Assembly: GCA_050247075.1 (NCBI GenBank)
Contig: JBFWUW010000029.1
Location: forward strand, 1-64,000
From: JBFWUW01 sp050247075
Lineage (GTDB): Bacteria > Planctomycetota > Planctomycetia > Pirellulales > JBFWUW01
Reading direction: 5' to 3'
DNA: 64,000 nucleotides
A model generated the notes under the pieces. That model had not been told where the DNA came from. It searched no databases and saw only the letters and a list, made by a program, of their open reading frames with translations. A program made the translations under genes and the position numbers. Position 1 is the stretch's first letter. Every line of letters begins with the position of its first letter. Of the stretch, positions 43,928 through 52,345 are shown in pieces.

Positions 43928-45097
43928 ATGGCCATTCTGATCGACAAGCTGTTGCAGACGGTCATTGCCCAGGGGGCCAGCGACTTGCACATTTCGGTCG
44001 GCCAGCCGCCGGTACTGCGCCTGCACGGTCACATGGCCAAAGTGCCGACCAAGATTCTGGAGCCGGCCGATACGGTTGGCCTGATGAAACAGATCACGCC
44101 CGAGCGCTGCCAGCAGCAGCTAGCCGAACTTGGCGGGGCAGACTTTGGTTTTGCCTTTGGCGACCAGGCGAGGTTCCGCGTTTCCATATTTAAGCAACGC
44201 AGCCATGTCGGCATGGTGCTGCGGATTATCCCCAACTCCATGCTCTCGGTTGAGCAACTTAAGCTGCCTTGGCCATGCGTTGACCTGGTCAAGCGGCCCC
44301 GCGGGTTGTTCTTGGTGACGGGCCCCACCGGTTCGGGCAAGAGCACCACATTGGCCGGGCTGGTGAATTATCTCAATGAGAACGTCGACCACCACATCAT
44401 TACGGTCGAAGACCCCATTGAGTTCTACCACTACCATAAGAAATCGACGATCAACCAGCGTGAGGTGGGCGTCGATGTGCAAAGCTTCTCGGCCGCTTTG
44501 CGGGCTGCCTTGCGGCAAGACCCCGACGTGATCCTGGTCGGCGAAATGCGCGATCTGGAAACGATCGAAGCGGCCATTACGGCGGCCGAGACGGGCCACG
44601 TCGTCTTCGGAACGCTGCATACCAATTCGGCCGAGGGCACGGTCAACCGCATCATCGACGTCTTTCCCAACTCGCAACAAGACCAGATTCGCACGCAGTT
44701 GGCTTCGTCCATCATTGGCATTTTGTGCCAACAGCTAATTCCCAAGATCGGCGGCGGCCGCGTGGCCGCCCATGAAATGCTGGTGGTCACGCCCGCCATT
44801 TCCAACCTGATTCGCGAGAACAAGATTTTCCGTATCACATCGTCGATACAGACGGGTGCCAAATACGGCATGATACTGTTGGACGACTCGCTCTTCAACC
44901 ATTGGAAGGCCAAGGCAGTGAGCAAGGAAGATGCCTTAAGCAAGGCCAACAAGCCGGACGACCTGCGGCTGCGCATCGAACGGGCGGAAAAAGGCCTGCT
45001 CGACGGGGAGGAAGACGACGATGACGACGACGATGATGATGATGACGATGATCCCCGCGCCGCGATGCGGGCGCGAATGGATGGCAAGAAAAAGTAG
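43928..45097 (+). CDS. pilT: Pilus retraction ATPase PilT with poly-Asp tail
   Basis: The 389-residue ATPase would depolymerise pili for retraction. It starts with the typical N-terminal domain (GASDLHISVGQPPVLRLHG), then Walker A GPTGSGKST (from 132), EDPIEFYHYHKKSTINQREV, DVILVGEMRDLETIEAAI and the His box GHVVFGTLHTNSAEGTVNRI. Unlike PilB there are no zinc cysteines, as expected for PilT. The C-terminus carries 13 consecutive Asp residues and then PRAAMRARMDGKKK, which normal PilT (about 345-370 residues) lacks. PilT argues for true retractile pili, not only a type II secretion pseudopilus. Confidence 0.92.
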   Translation: MAILIDKLLQTVIAQGASDLHISVGQPPVLRLHGHMAKVPTKILEPADTVGLMKQITPERCQQQLAELGGADFGFAFGDQARFRVSIFKQRSHVGMVLRIIPNSMLSVEQLKLPWPCVDLVKRPRGLFLVTGPTGSGKSTTLAGLVNYLNENVDHHIITVEDPIEFYHYHKKSTINQREVGVDVQSFSAALRAALRQDPDVILVGEMRDLETIEAAITAAETGHVVFGTLHTNSAEGTVNRIIDVFPNSQQDQIRTQLASSIIGILCQQLIPKIGGGRVAAHEMLVVTPAISNLIRENKIFRITSSIQTGAKYGMILLDDSLFNHWKAKAVSKEDALSKANKPDDLRLRIERAEKGLLDGEEDDDDDDDDDDDDDPRAAMRARMDGKKK

Positions 45098-45172
45098 TGC
45101 CGCCTGGAAGGCGCAGCGGTGACGAAAGGCGCGGAGTTTTTTTGAACTGTAAATTCATCAGGCAACACGGAC

Positions 45173-46882
45173 ATGGCGATTCGGCGTATCGGACAAATCA
45201 TGGTCGATCTTGGTTTCATCACCGACGACCAGCTCGAGGAACTGCTGGAGGAGCAGCAGAACCAGCCGGGCGTGCTGCTAGGCAAGCTGGCCGAGTCCGA
45301 AAGCCTGGTGACGGACGAGCAGGTGGCCCAAGCCCTGGCCGAGCAAATGGGCATGCAGGTGATCTCGCTGACGGATGTGGTGGTTCCGCCCAATGTCTTG
45401 GGCTACATCACGGAAGTCATGGCGCAGATGTACCGCATTATACCGGTCGCTTTTCGCGACAACTCGCTGACCATCGCCATGTGCGATCCGCAGAAGATCT
45501 CCATCCTGGACGAACTGCGCAATTTTTTGGGCTACGACATCCGCGCTGTGGTGGCCACCGAGCGTGATATTCTCGCCACGCTAGACCGCTACTACTCGGC
45601 CAGTGACGACAATATCGAGAACCTCATCCGCGGCATGGAGGACGACCCCGACCTCTCCAGTGACATTTTGGGCAAGGGGGGCCCGACCGACCTGACCAGC
45701 GTGGAGGCCCTCGCCGACAGCGCCCCGGTGCGCAAGCTGCTCAACATGGTGTTGTTGCTGGCCATTAAAGACCGGGCCAGCGACTTGCACTTCGAGCCTT
45801 TCGAGGACGAATTCAAAATACGCATCAAGGCCGACGGCGTTCTGTACGAAATGGTTCCGCCGCCGCGGCACTTGGCGTTTGCCATCACCACCCGCATCAA
45901 GGTCATGGCCAATCTGGACATCGCCGAGCGCCGCATGCCTCAAGACGGCCGCATCGAGCTGACCGTCGGCGGCCACCCGGTCGATCTGCGCGTATCGGTG
46001 TTGCCCACCATGTTTGGTGAAAGCGTGGTCATGCGGGTTTTGGACCGCTCCGTGGTACAGCTCGACCTGAACGCGGTCGGCATGCCGGCGCAAATTTTGC
46101 AAACATTTCGCGAAATCATGCGCAGGCCCAACGGCATTATTCTAGTGACGGGGCCTACCGGATCGGGTAAGACGACCACGCTCTATTCCGCCTTGAGCGA
46201 ACTGAACGAAATCACCGAAAAAGTCATTACGACGGAAGACCCCATCGAATACGACATCGACGGCATCGTACAGGTGCCGATCGACCATACCATTGGCAAC
46301 ACCTTTGCCCAATGTTTGCGGGCCATCTTGCGGCAAGACCCAGACCGCATCCTGGTGGGCGAAATCCGGGATACGGAAACGGCTGAAATCGCCGTACAAG
46401 CCTCGCTAACGGGGCACATGGTCTTTAGCACGTTGCACACCAACGACGCCCCCGGCACCATCACTCGCCTGCGCGACATGGGCGTCCCCCCCTTCCTCAT
46501 CACCGCCACGGTCGAGGCGATTCTGGCGCAGCGGCTGGTACGCCGCATCTGCACCAACTGCAAACAAAAAATGGTCCCCTCGCCGGAAATGTTGATGGAC
46601 TTGCAAATCAGCATGGACGACGTGGCGGACAAGACTTTTTACCGCGGGACGGGCTGCGATGCTTGTAATAACACCGGCTATCGCGGGCGCGTGGGGCTGT
46701 TTGAACTGATGATTATGAATGACCATTTGCGCGAGATGGTTATTCGCAACGCCTCCACCGACGAAATGCGTGAAGCGGCCCGCAGTTACGGCATGATCGC
46801 CCTGCGGGACGCGGGCATGACCGCCGCCGCCGCCGGCCTGACATCCATCGAGGAAATCGTTCGCGAGACCGCCACCGATTAG
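45173..46882 (+). CDS. Type IV pilus/type II secretion assembly ATPase PilB (copy 2)
   Basis: The second 569-residue GspE/PilB-type ATPase has a distinct N-terminal domain (about 1-145, beginning MAIRRIGQIMVDLGFITDDQ), Walker A GPTGSGKTTT (from 327), EDPIEYDIDGIVQVPIDHTI, RILVGEIRDTETAEIAVQAS and the His box GHMVFSTLHTNDAPGTITRL. The tetracysteine is intact (CTNCKQ and GCDACNNTGYRGR). It lies 75 bp after pilT and 115 bp before pilC, so it may be the motor matched to this PilC and pseudopilin set, leaving copy 1 for another function. That split is inference. Confidence 0.92.
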   Translation: MAIRRIGQIMVDLGFITDDQLEELLEEQQNQPGVLLGKLAESESLVTDEQVAQALAEQMGMQVISLTDVVVPPNVLGYITEVMAQMYRIIPVAFRDNSLTIAMCDPQKISILDELRNFLGYDIRAVVATERDILATLDRYYSASDDNIENLIRGMEDDPDLSSDILGKGGPTDLTSVEALADSAPVRKLLNMVLLLAIKDRASDLHFEPFEDEFKIRIKADGVLYEMVPPPRHLAFAITTRIKVMANLDIAERRMPQDGRIELTVGGHPVDLRVSVLPTMFGESVVMRVLDRSVVQLDLNAVGMPAQILQTFREIMRRPNGIILVTGPTGSGKTTTLYSALSELNEITEKVITTEDPIEYDIDGIVQVPIDHTIGNTFAQCLRAILRQDPDRILVGEIRDTETAEIAVQASLTGHMVFSTLHTNDAPGTITRLRDMGVPPFLITATVEAILAQRLVRRICTNCKQKMVPSPEMLMDLQISMDDVADKTFYRGTGCDACNNTGYRGRVGLFELMIMNDHLREMVIRNASTDEMREAARSYGMIALRDAGMTAAAAGLTSIEEIVRETATD

Positions 46883-46932
46883 CACAAGCCTAATGCCATC
46901 CACATCCAATACACGTACAACCGTAGGCCATC

Positions 46933-46954
46933 GGCGATAGAATCGCCTCCTGCA
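46933..46954. repeat. TGTAGGAGG-family half element
   Basis: GGCGATAGAATCGCCTCCTG followed by CA matches the inverted module of the family with two substitutions. It lies in the leader of pilC. Confidence 0.65.
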
Positions 46955-46997
46955 AGTTAACCAGCCCATCCGACGGACGACTGCGAGAACCCCAGCC

Positions 46998-48332
46998 ATG
47001 CCAAGCTATTCCTTTGAGGCGATGGACGCGACCGGGCAAGAGATCAAGGACGTGATCGAAGCCACGAGCGAGGAAGAAGCGCAAGCGACAATTCGCCAGA
47101 TGGGGTACTTCGTCACGAAGATCTCCGTCAAGAAAGCCAAGAAAGCCGCCGCCGAGGGGAAGAAGGTCAAGCCGGGCCGCTCCAGCTTTGTCATCGGCCG
47201 CGTCAATACCAAGACGCTCACGCTGTTCACACGGCAACTCTCTATCCTGCAAGATGCCGGCCTGCCCATCCTGAGAAGCCTGCGCATTCTCGAGGGCCAG
47301 TCCAAGCCGGGCCGCATGAAAAACGCCCTGATGGATGTCTGCGACGATATCGAGAGTGGCTCGACCCTGTCAGAGTCGATGGGCAAGCAACCCAAGGCGT
47401 TTAATCGACTGTATGTCAACATGATCAAGGCGGGCGAGGCCGGCGGTGCCTTGGAGCTCATTCTGCAGCGTCTGGCCGAGTTCTTGGAAAAGGCCGAGTC
47501 GCTCAAGCGCAAGGTCAAAGGGGCCATGATCTACCCCATCGTGGTCGTGTCGGTGGCGGTGCTGATCTTGACCTTCATCATGATCAAAATCGTCCCCGCC
47601 TTCCGCGAAATCTTCGAGGACTTCGGTATCGACCTCCCCCCCATGACCGAGGCCCTTATCTGGACCAGCACCATGGTCTTCAATTACTGGTACCTCATCC
47701 CCGGCATTCCTATTTTGATCTGGCTAACGGTCAAGGTGATACGCAAGTTCGAATACGGCCGCTACGGCTGGGATGTGTTCACCCTGAAAATGCCCGTGTT
47801 TGGCATGATCGTTGAAAAAAACATCGTGGCCCGCACCACGCGTACCTTGGGCACACTGGTTGCCAGCGGCGTCCCCATTCTCGAAGCGCTAAACATCACT
47901 CGCGAGACGAGCGGCAACTTCATTTTCGAGAACATGTACGGCAAGATCTACGACTCCATCCGCGAGGGCGAAACGATCGCCCGTCCCATGAAAGAGTGGT
48001 CGCGGCCGCGGTTCAATGCCATGGCGGTCTTTTTCTGGTTTGGATTTGTCGGCGGACCAATCGGCGTGCTGATTTACCTGATGAAGATGCGGCAGCGCGT
48101 GTTGGACGATCTGGTGGTGAACATGGTCGACGTGGGTGAAGAGACGGGCGAACTCGACACCATGCTCTACAAAGTCGCCGACAACTACGACGAGGAAGTC
48201 GCCGTTCTCACGGAAAGCCTGGTCAGCCTGCTTGAGCCGCTGATGATCTGCGTGCTGGGTGGCATGGTCGGGTTCATCGTCATCGCCTTGTTCTTGCCGC
48301 TGATCAAAATCATTCAATCGTTGACGGGTTAA
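46998..48332 (+). CDS. pilC: Inner-membrane platform protein PilC/GspF with an extra insert
   Basis: The 444-residue platform protein couples the motor ATPases to pilin movement. The N-terminal part (about 1-70) is a small alpha/beta module. Two T2SSF domains follow, with LFTRQLSILQDAGLPILRSL, KGAMIYPIVVVSVAVLILTF (helix 1), WYLIPGIPILIWLTVKVI (helix 2), TLVASGVPILEALNITRET and the final helix LMICVLGGMVGFIVIALFLP. In the second domain, between PMKEWSRPRF and MVDVGEETGELDTMLYKVAD, there is a hydrophobic insert of about 35 residues (about 337-370) that standard PilC lacks. Confidence 0.92.
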   Translation: MPSYSFEAMDATGQEIKDVIEATSEEEAQATIRQMGYFVTKISVKKAKKAAAEGKKVKPGRSSFVIGRVNTKTLTLFTRQLSILQDAGLPILRSLRILEGQSKPGRMKNALMDVCDDIESGSTLSESMGKQPKAFNRLYVNMIKAGEAGGALELILQRLAEFLEKAESLKRKVKGAMIYPIVVVSVAVLILTFIMIKIVPAFREIFEDFGIDLPPMTEALIWTSTMVFNYWYLIPGIPILIWLTVKVIRKFEYGRYGWDVFTLKMPVFGMIVEKNIVARTTRTLGTLVASGVPILEALNITRETSGNFIFENMYGKIYDSIREGETIARPMKEWSRPRFNAMAVFFWFGFVGGPIGVLIYLMKMRQRVLDDLVVNMVDVGEETGELDTMLYKVADNYDEEVAVLTESLVSLLEPLMICVLGGMVGFIVIALFLPLIKIIQSLTG

Positions 48333-48859
48333 GGAACAGAAGGAATCGGAAATGGCACCACAAGGCGGTGGTACCCTTTAACAACTGCAAGCAAAACGAA
48401 CCACGGATTGCACGGATAAACAATGCCCAAGGCTGATCGCGGCTGTCGTTAGCCCCGGTAGGGGCGGCAGTTAATAGCCTTGGGCGTTAGCCCAAGGAAC
48501 AGGCCACAAAATAAATTTTCCAGCCCCGGCAGGGGCGACAGAAGCTAAGAAACCTGTGAACGATTCGCCTCGCGGATATGCCAGTACCCGCGGGCGCAAG
48601 ATTGTAGGAGGCGAATTCCTAGCCGACTGCATACAGAAACACGACGGGCCAGCGGCGGGGGCGCCGAACTTAGGACCAGACCATTTCCGTTTTTCGGTCA
48701 GATCGACAGTCCGTCCATCTTTTGATAGGCGAGTTTTCTGACGCGCCGCGCGGCCAACATGGCGACGTGCGTCTTGGGCGGCTCGCCCCATGGCGGCTTC
48801 CCTCGTTCAATCCCTTGCCACAACCGACGTTTAAGCATACCGACCAGGAGATTCCCGCG
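48333..48859. other. Repeat-rich gap between pilC and the first pilin
   Basis: No gene is supported in these 527 bases. The gap holds two GCCCCGG repeats around a small hairpin (48451-48541), a decayed TGTAGGAGG module at 48603, and a CCACGGATTGCACGGATAAA string near 48398 that looks like a further dispersed unit. AGGAG at 48846-48850 is the ribosome site of the pilin gene. Confidence 0.6.
48451..48541. repeat. GCCCCGG(T/C)AGGGGCG repeats around a hairpin
   Basis: AGCCCCGGTAGGGGCGGCAG (48451-48470) and AGCCCCGGCAGGGGCGACAG (48522-48541) are 90% identical direct copies, each a small palindrome. Between them CCTTGGGC (48478-48485) and GCCCAAGG (48490-48497) form a perfect 8-bp stem with a GTTA loop. 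Confidence 0.75.
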
Positions 48860-49924
48860 ATGAACGCCTTCCGTCCTCATGTCACCCCACTTCATTCGCG
48901 GCGGGGCTTTACGTTGATCGAGCTGCTAGTCGTGATCCTCATCATCGGCCTGCTGGCGGCGTTGGTCTCCACGGCCGTCTTCAAGGCCCTGACGACCAGC
49001 AAGCAGGCGGTGCTCAAGGTTGAAATCGGCGAAATGGACCGGGCCTTAAAGGACTACGCCAATAACAATGGTGGGGCCTATCCCCCTAGCTTCGCCTCAT
49101 ACTCGCCCGCCGTCACCGCCGAGGCCCGTGTTTGGCAACACATTCAACGGCGGTTTCCACGTTACACACCGGCGAATACCAGCGGTGCCACTCCTTACGA
49201 AAATTTCCGGCTCGACGTGCGAGATCAATCGGTCAATTGCGGGTTTGCTGCCAACGCGCTCGACACTCGCAACCTGGACCAGGCCGAGGCCCTGGTCTTT
49301 TGGCTGGGCGGACTCCCCTGCCCCAACACGGAGCGGCGGATGGTCGGATTCAGTAAAGATCCTTCCCAGCCGTTCATCGGCTTCAACCCCGCCAATAACG
49401 CCGGCCAGCCGCAGCGCACCGATCCTTTCCCTTTTGACTCCACCCGGCTGGTCGATCGCGATGGCGACAACTGGCTGGAGTACATCCCCAAGGGCACCTC
49501 GCCTACCGGCGACATGCCCCCATTTGTCTACTTCGACGCGCAAAGTTACACCAGCCACACCTACGTCAGCGGCACCGACTTGCCGATGGCTCCTTACCCC
49601 TTTTCGTCGGGCGGCGTCACTCGCGGCCCGACAAGCAACATCGCCGCGTGGGGCCAGTGCTGGCCGATGTGGCGGGTTGCGCCAACGCCATCATCGTCGC
49701 CGACCGTCGCTCCGCAGTGGGTCAACTCCGATTCGTTTCAAATCATCTGCGCTGGCCTGGATGGTGCCTACAGCACGATCGGTGATGAATCGACCACGAA
49801 TCCCGAGACGTACCCCACGCTATTGACGTATCCCAGCGGTACATCGGATACCGGCGCGCTGACCGACAATATCACCAGCTTCGCCGAAAGCATTCTCAAG
49901 GAAGATCGGGAAAAACAAAGGTAA
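48860..49924 (+). CDS. Type IV pilin/pseudopilin-like protein 1
   Basis: The 354-residue protein has a type III prepilin leader, SRRG then FTLIELLVVILIIGLLAALV, with cleavage expected after Gly and Glu at mature position 5. The rest is a large globular domain; residues such as AVLKVEIGEMDRALKDYANN suggest the usual alpha-helical spine. It resembles GspG/GspH-type pseudopilins in its N-terminus but is longer than the usual 140-200 residues. AGGAG nine bases before ATG 48860 fixes the start. Confidence 0.85.
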   Translation: MNAFRPHVTPLHSRRGFTLIELLVVILIIGLLAALVSTAVFKALTTSKQAVLKVEIGEMDRALKDYANNNGGAYPPSFASYSPAVTAEARVWQHIQRRFPRYTPANTSGATPYENFRLDVRDQSVNCGFAANALDTRNLDQAEALVFWLGGLPCPNTERRMVGFSKDPSQPFIGFNPANNAGQPQRTDPFPFDSTRLVDRDGDNWLEYIPKGTSPTGDMPPFVYFDAQSYTSHTYVSGTDLPMAPYPFSSGGVTRGPTSNIAAWGQCWPMWRVAPTPSSSPTVAPQWVNSDSFQIICAGLDGAYSTIGDESTTNPETYPTLLTYPSGTSDTGALTDNITSFAESILKEDREKQR

Positions 49925-49933
49925 GCAGTTGGC

Positions 49934-49965
49934 ATTTTTGATTTTGGATTTTCGATTTTTGATTG
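49934..49965. repeat. 7-bp-period repeat tract
   Basis: TTTTTGA, TTTTGGA, TTTTCGA, TTTTTGA follow one another at exact 7-bp spacing in the 45-bp gap between two pilin genes. Confidence 0.75.
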
Positions 49966-49969
49966 GCCT

Positions 49970-51091
49970 TTGATGCGACGGGATTGTTTTATGGTTGGTC
50001 GCCTACAAAGTACACGCTTGGCGCGGCGCGGCTTTACGCTGGTGGAGGTGTTAATCACCATCACCATCATTGGGCTGCTGACATCGCTGTTCTTGGCGGC
50101 CCTGGCCGCTTCGCAGCAGCAAGCCCGCGAGGCCCGCACCAAAAGCATGATCGCCCGGTTGGACGCGGTCATTATGTCCCGCTGGGAAAGCTACCGCACG
50201 CGGCGCGTACCCATCAACACAACGGGGTTGAATCCCAGTGCAGCCAATGGCTTGCGGTTGCTGGCCATGCGCGAGTTGCAGCGACTAGAAATGCCGCAAC
50301 GCTGGGAAGACGTGGTGGACGACCCCTCCGCTTGGCCATCCGCGGCACCGGTAACAACCACGTCCGGAATTCCTATCCCCGGTTTGTCGCTGGGTTATCG
50401 CCGCCGGTTCAACGCCAGTTCCGTAACGTCCTACAATGGTACGACCACCACCACGGTCGCCACGCAGCCCACATCGCAATACCAAGGGGCGGAATGCCTC
50501 TACTTGATCGTCACGTGCGGTGGATTGGAAGAAGATGTGACCCCCATCGATCAGTTTCGCGGCTTGGACGTGGGCGATCTGGACCGTGACGGCATGCCAG
50601 AGTTCCATGACGGCTGGGGCAACCCCATAACATTTTTGCGGTGGGCTCCCGGCTGGGTTTCGGACGTGCAGCCCAATCCCGGTTGGGATTTCACCACCTA
50701 CCCGCGCGTGCCAACCCCGCAAGCCGCCCCCGCGCCTTACGACTTTGCCATCGCCCGGCACGATGCCTTCGACCCAGCCAAACTTGCCTTCAATCTCCCC
50801 TCCACCACCGATCCCAACCCGCGGGGATTTGTTCTGTCGCCATTGATCATGTCGCCGGGCCCCGATGGAATCCTCGATACCTGGCACGTCAGCGGCGATG
50901 CGACCGACTTTCCCGCGGGCCTGCTGCCGGCGAACTTGAACGATCCCTACTACGTGCCGGCCAGCGCCGGGCGTTATCCGTCGGGCTGGCCGTTGGACTA
51001 TAACGCGCCCGTGCCAACGGGCATTCCCACGCCCGAAGGCTACTGGCTCGACAACATCCATAATCAACAGTTAGGAGCGCTGGCCAAATGA
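49970..51091 (+). CDS. Type IV pilin/pseudopilin-like protein 2
   Basis: The 373-residue protein has a prepilin leader ARRG followed by FTLVEVLITITIIGLLTSLF, Glu at mature position 5, then a helical spine (AASQQQAREARTKSMIARLD) and a large globular domain. ATG 49970 directly follows a heptamer repeat tract; ATG 49991 gives a shorter leader of more usual length and may be the true start. It overlaps the next gene by four bases (ATGA), a sign of translational coupling. Confidence 0.82.
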   Translation: MMRRDCFMVGRLQSTRLARRGFTLVEVLITITIIGLLTSLFLAALAASQQQAREARTKSMIARLDAVIMSRWESYRTRRVPINTTGLNPSAANGLRLLAMRELQRLEMPQRWEDVVDDPSAWPSAAPVTTTSGIPIPGLSLGYRRRFNASSVTSYNGTTTTTVATQPTSQYQGAECLYLIVTCGGLEEDVTPIDQFRGLDVGDLDRDGMPEFHDGWGNPITFLRWAPGWVSDVQPNPGWDFTTYPRVPTPQAAPAPYDFAIARHDAFDPAKLAFNLPSTTDPNPRGFVLSPLIMSPGPDGILDTWHVSGDATDFPAGLLPANLNDPYYVPASAGRYPSGWPLDYNAPVPTGIPTPEGYWLDNIHNQQLGALAK

Positions 51092-52311
51092 CGACGACGA
51101 ACAGCCGCGCCGGCTTCCGGACAAACCACGCCCGCACTGGCTTTACCATTTTGGAACTGCTGATCGTGATTACGATCATGCTGGCGGTGACGGCGATGGC
51201 CATTCCATTGCTGGCTCCCTCGCGCGAGGACCGCCGCGTCAACGAGGCCTCGCGGATCATCACCAGCATGTTCGCGGGTGCCCGCTCCCGCGCCATCGAG
51301 ATCGGCCGTCCTGTGGGGGTCACGCTCGAACGCGATCCCACCAATCCGTTCCGCGTGCTGACGTTGTCTTACGCGGAGGTTCCCCCCCCCTTCGCCGGCG
51401 GTTTTATCAATTCGCGGATCATTATCGAAGGCGAACCGACGGCGGGCGATACCGACATGAGCGGCACCATCGACCCCGGCGAGTTCACCGACTGGAATGG
51501 CAACGGCTATTACGACAGCGGCGGATTCATTACCTCCATTACCGCCGACGGCTCCAACCCCGATACCTTTTGGCAAGGCCTGATCCGGCCCGGCGACGCG
51601 CTCAAGCTCAACTACCAGGGCTACGAATACACCCTGGGGCTGCCTGCCATGTTCAGCGGCAATCTCGACGCCAACGGATATTTCAACACGCTCGATCCCG
51701 ACAATCCGTGGCAACTGGCGACGATCGCCGGCGGTGCCGGCGCGGTCGGGGGCGTTATTTCTGATGCCGTTACGGTCCCCAAGACACCCTTCGTCGAAGA
51801 CCCCAGCGGTTCCGGTACCGGCGTGGATGGGCGGTTCACCCCCGGCACCGATGTGGGCGGGCTGCCATTTCAGATCATCCGCGGGCCGCAAAGATCGGCC
51901 GGCAAGACAGAGACCCTGCCAGAAACGATGTGCATCGACCTGGCCGGCACGAGTACCGCCGCCGACCCGTTTGCGTTGACGGCCTACACGGGCGATATCA
52001 CCGTCATGTACAACCCCGGCGGTTCCGTCGACTCCATTCGCTGGGCCAGCGGCCCGCAAGTCGCGCCCATCGGCCCGCTGTTTCTGCTCATCGGCAAGAC
52101 ATTTCTGGTGGGGGGCAACGTAGCGCCCAAGCCGGGCGAGCCGGTCTACAACTGGCAAGACCTGGATGCCCGCTGGCTGATGATCAACCACCAGTCGGGC
52201 TTGCTGGCCAGTAATCCCACGACATCGGTGGATACCACGTTGTCGGCGGACCAACAGATCATCCAGTCCCGCTCGATCGCCCGCGAGGGGATTAAGGTAG
52301 GAGATAAGTAG
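51088..52311 (+). CDS. Type IV pilin/pseudopilin-like protein 3 (GspH-like)
   Basis: The 407-residue protein has the prepilin cut site in ARTG then FTILELLIVITIMLAVTAMA, Glu at position 5. The following PLLAPSREDRRVNEASRIIT and MFAGARSRAIEIGRPVGVTL are typical of GspH/FimT-type minor pseudopilins. The C-terminal 270 residues are an extra beta-rich domain. The start overlaps the previous stop. Confidence 0.82.
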   Translation: MTTTNSRAGFRTNHARTGFTILELLIVITIMLAVTAMAIPLLAPSREDRRVNEASRIITSMFAGARSRAIEIGRPVGVTLERDPTNPFRVLTLSYAEVPPPFAGGFINSRIIIEGEPTAGDTDMSGTIDPGEFTDWNGNGYYDSGGFITSITADGSNPDTFWQGLIRPGDALKLNYQGYEYTLGLPAMFSGNLDANGYFNTLDPDNPWQLATIAGGAGAVGGVISDAVTVPKTPFVEDPSGSGTGVDGRFTPGTDVGGLPFQIIRGPQRSAGKTETLPETMCIDLAGTSTAADPFALTAYTGDITVMYNPGGSVDSIRWASGPQVAPIGPLFLLIGKTFLVGGNVAPKPGEPVYNWQDLDARWLMINHQSGLLASNPTTSVDTTLSADQQIIQSRSIAREGIKVGDK

Positions 52312-52312
52312 C

Positions 52313-52345
52313 AATGTCGAATGTCGAGTGCCGAATGTCGAATTT
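52313..52345. repeat. 7-bp-period repeat overlapping a gene start
   Basis: AATGTCG, AATGTCG, AGTGCCG, AATGTCG, AATTTTA lie in exact 7-bp register. Two of the units contain in-frame ATG codons used or usable as starts of the next gene, and the tract translates as MSNVECRMSNF. Confidence 0.75.
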
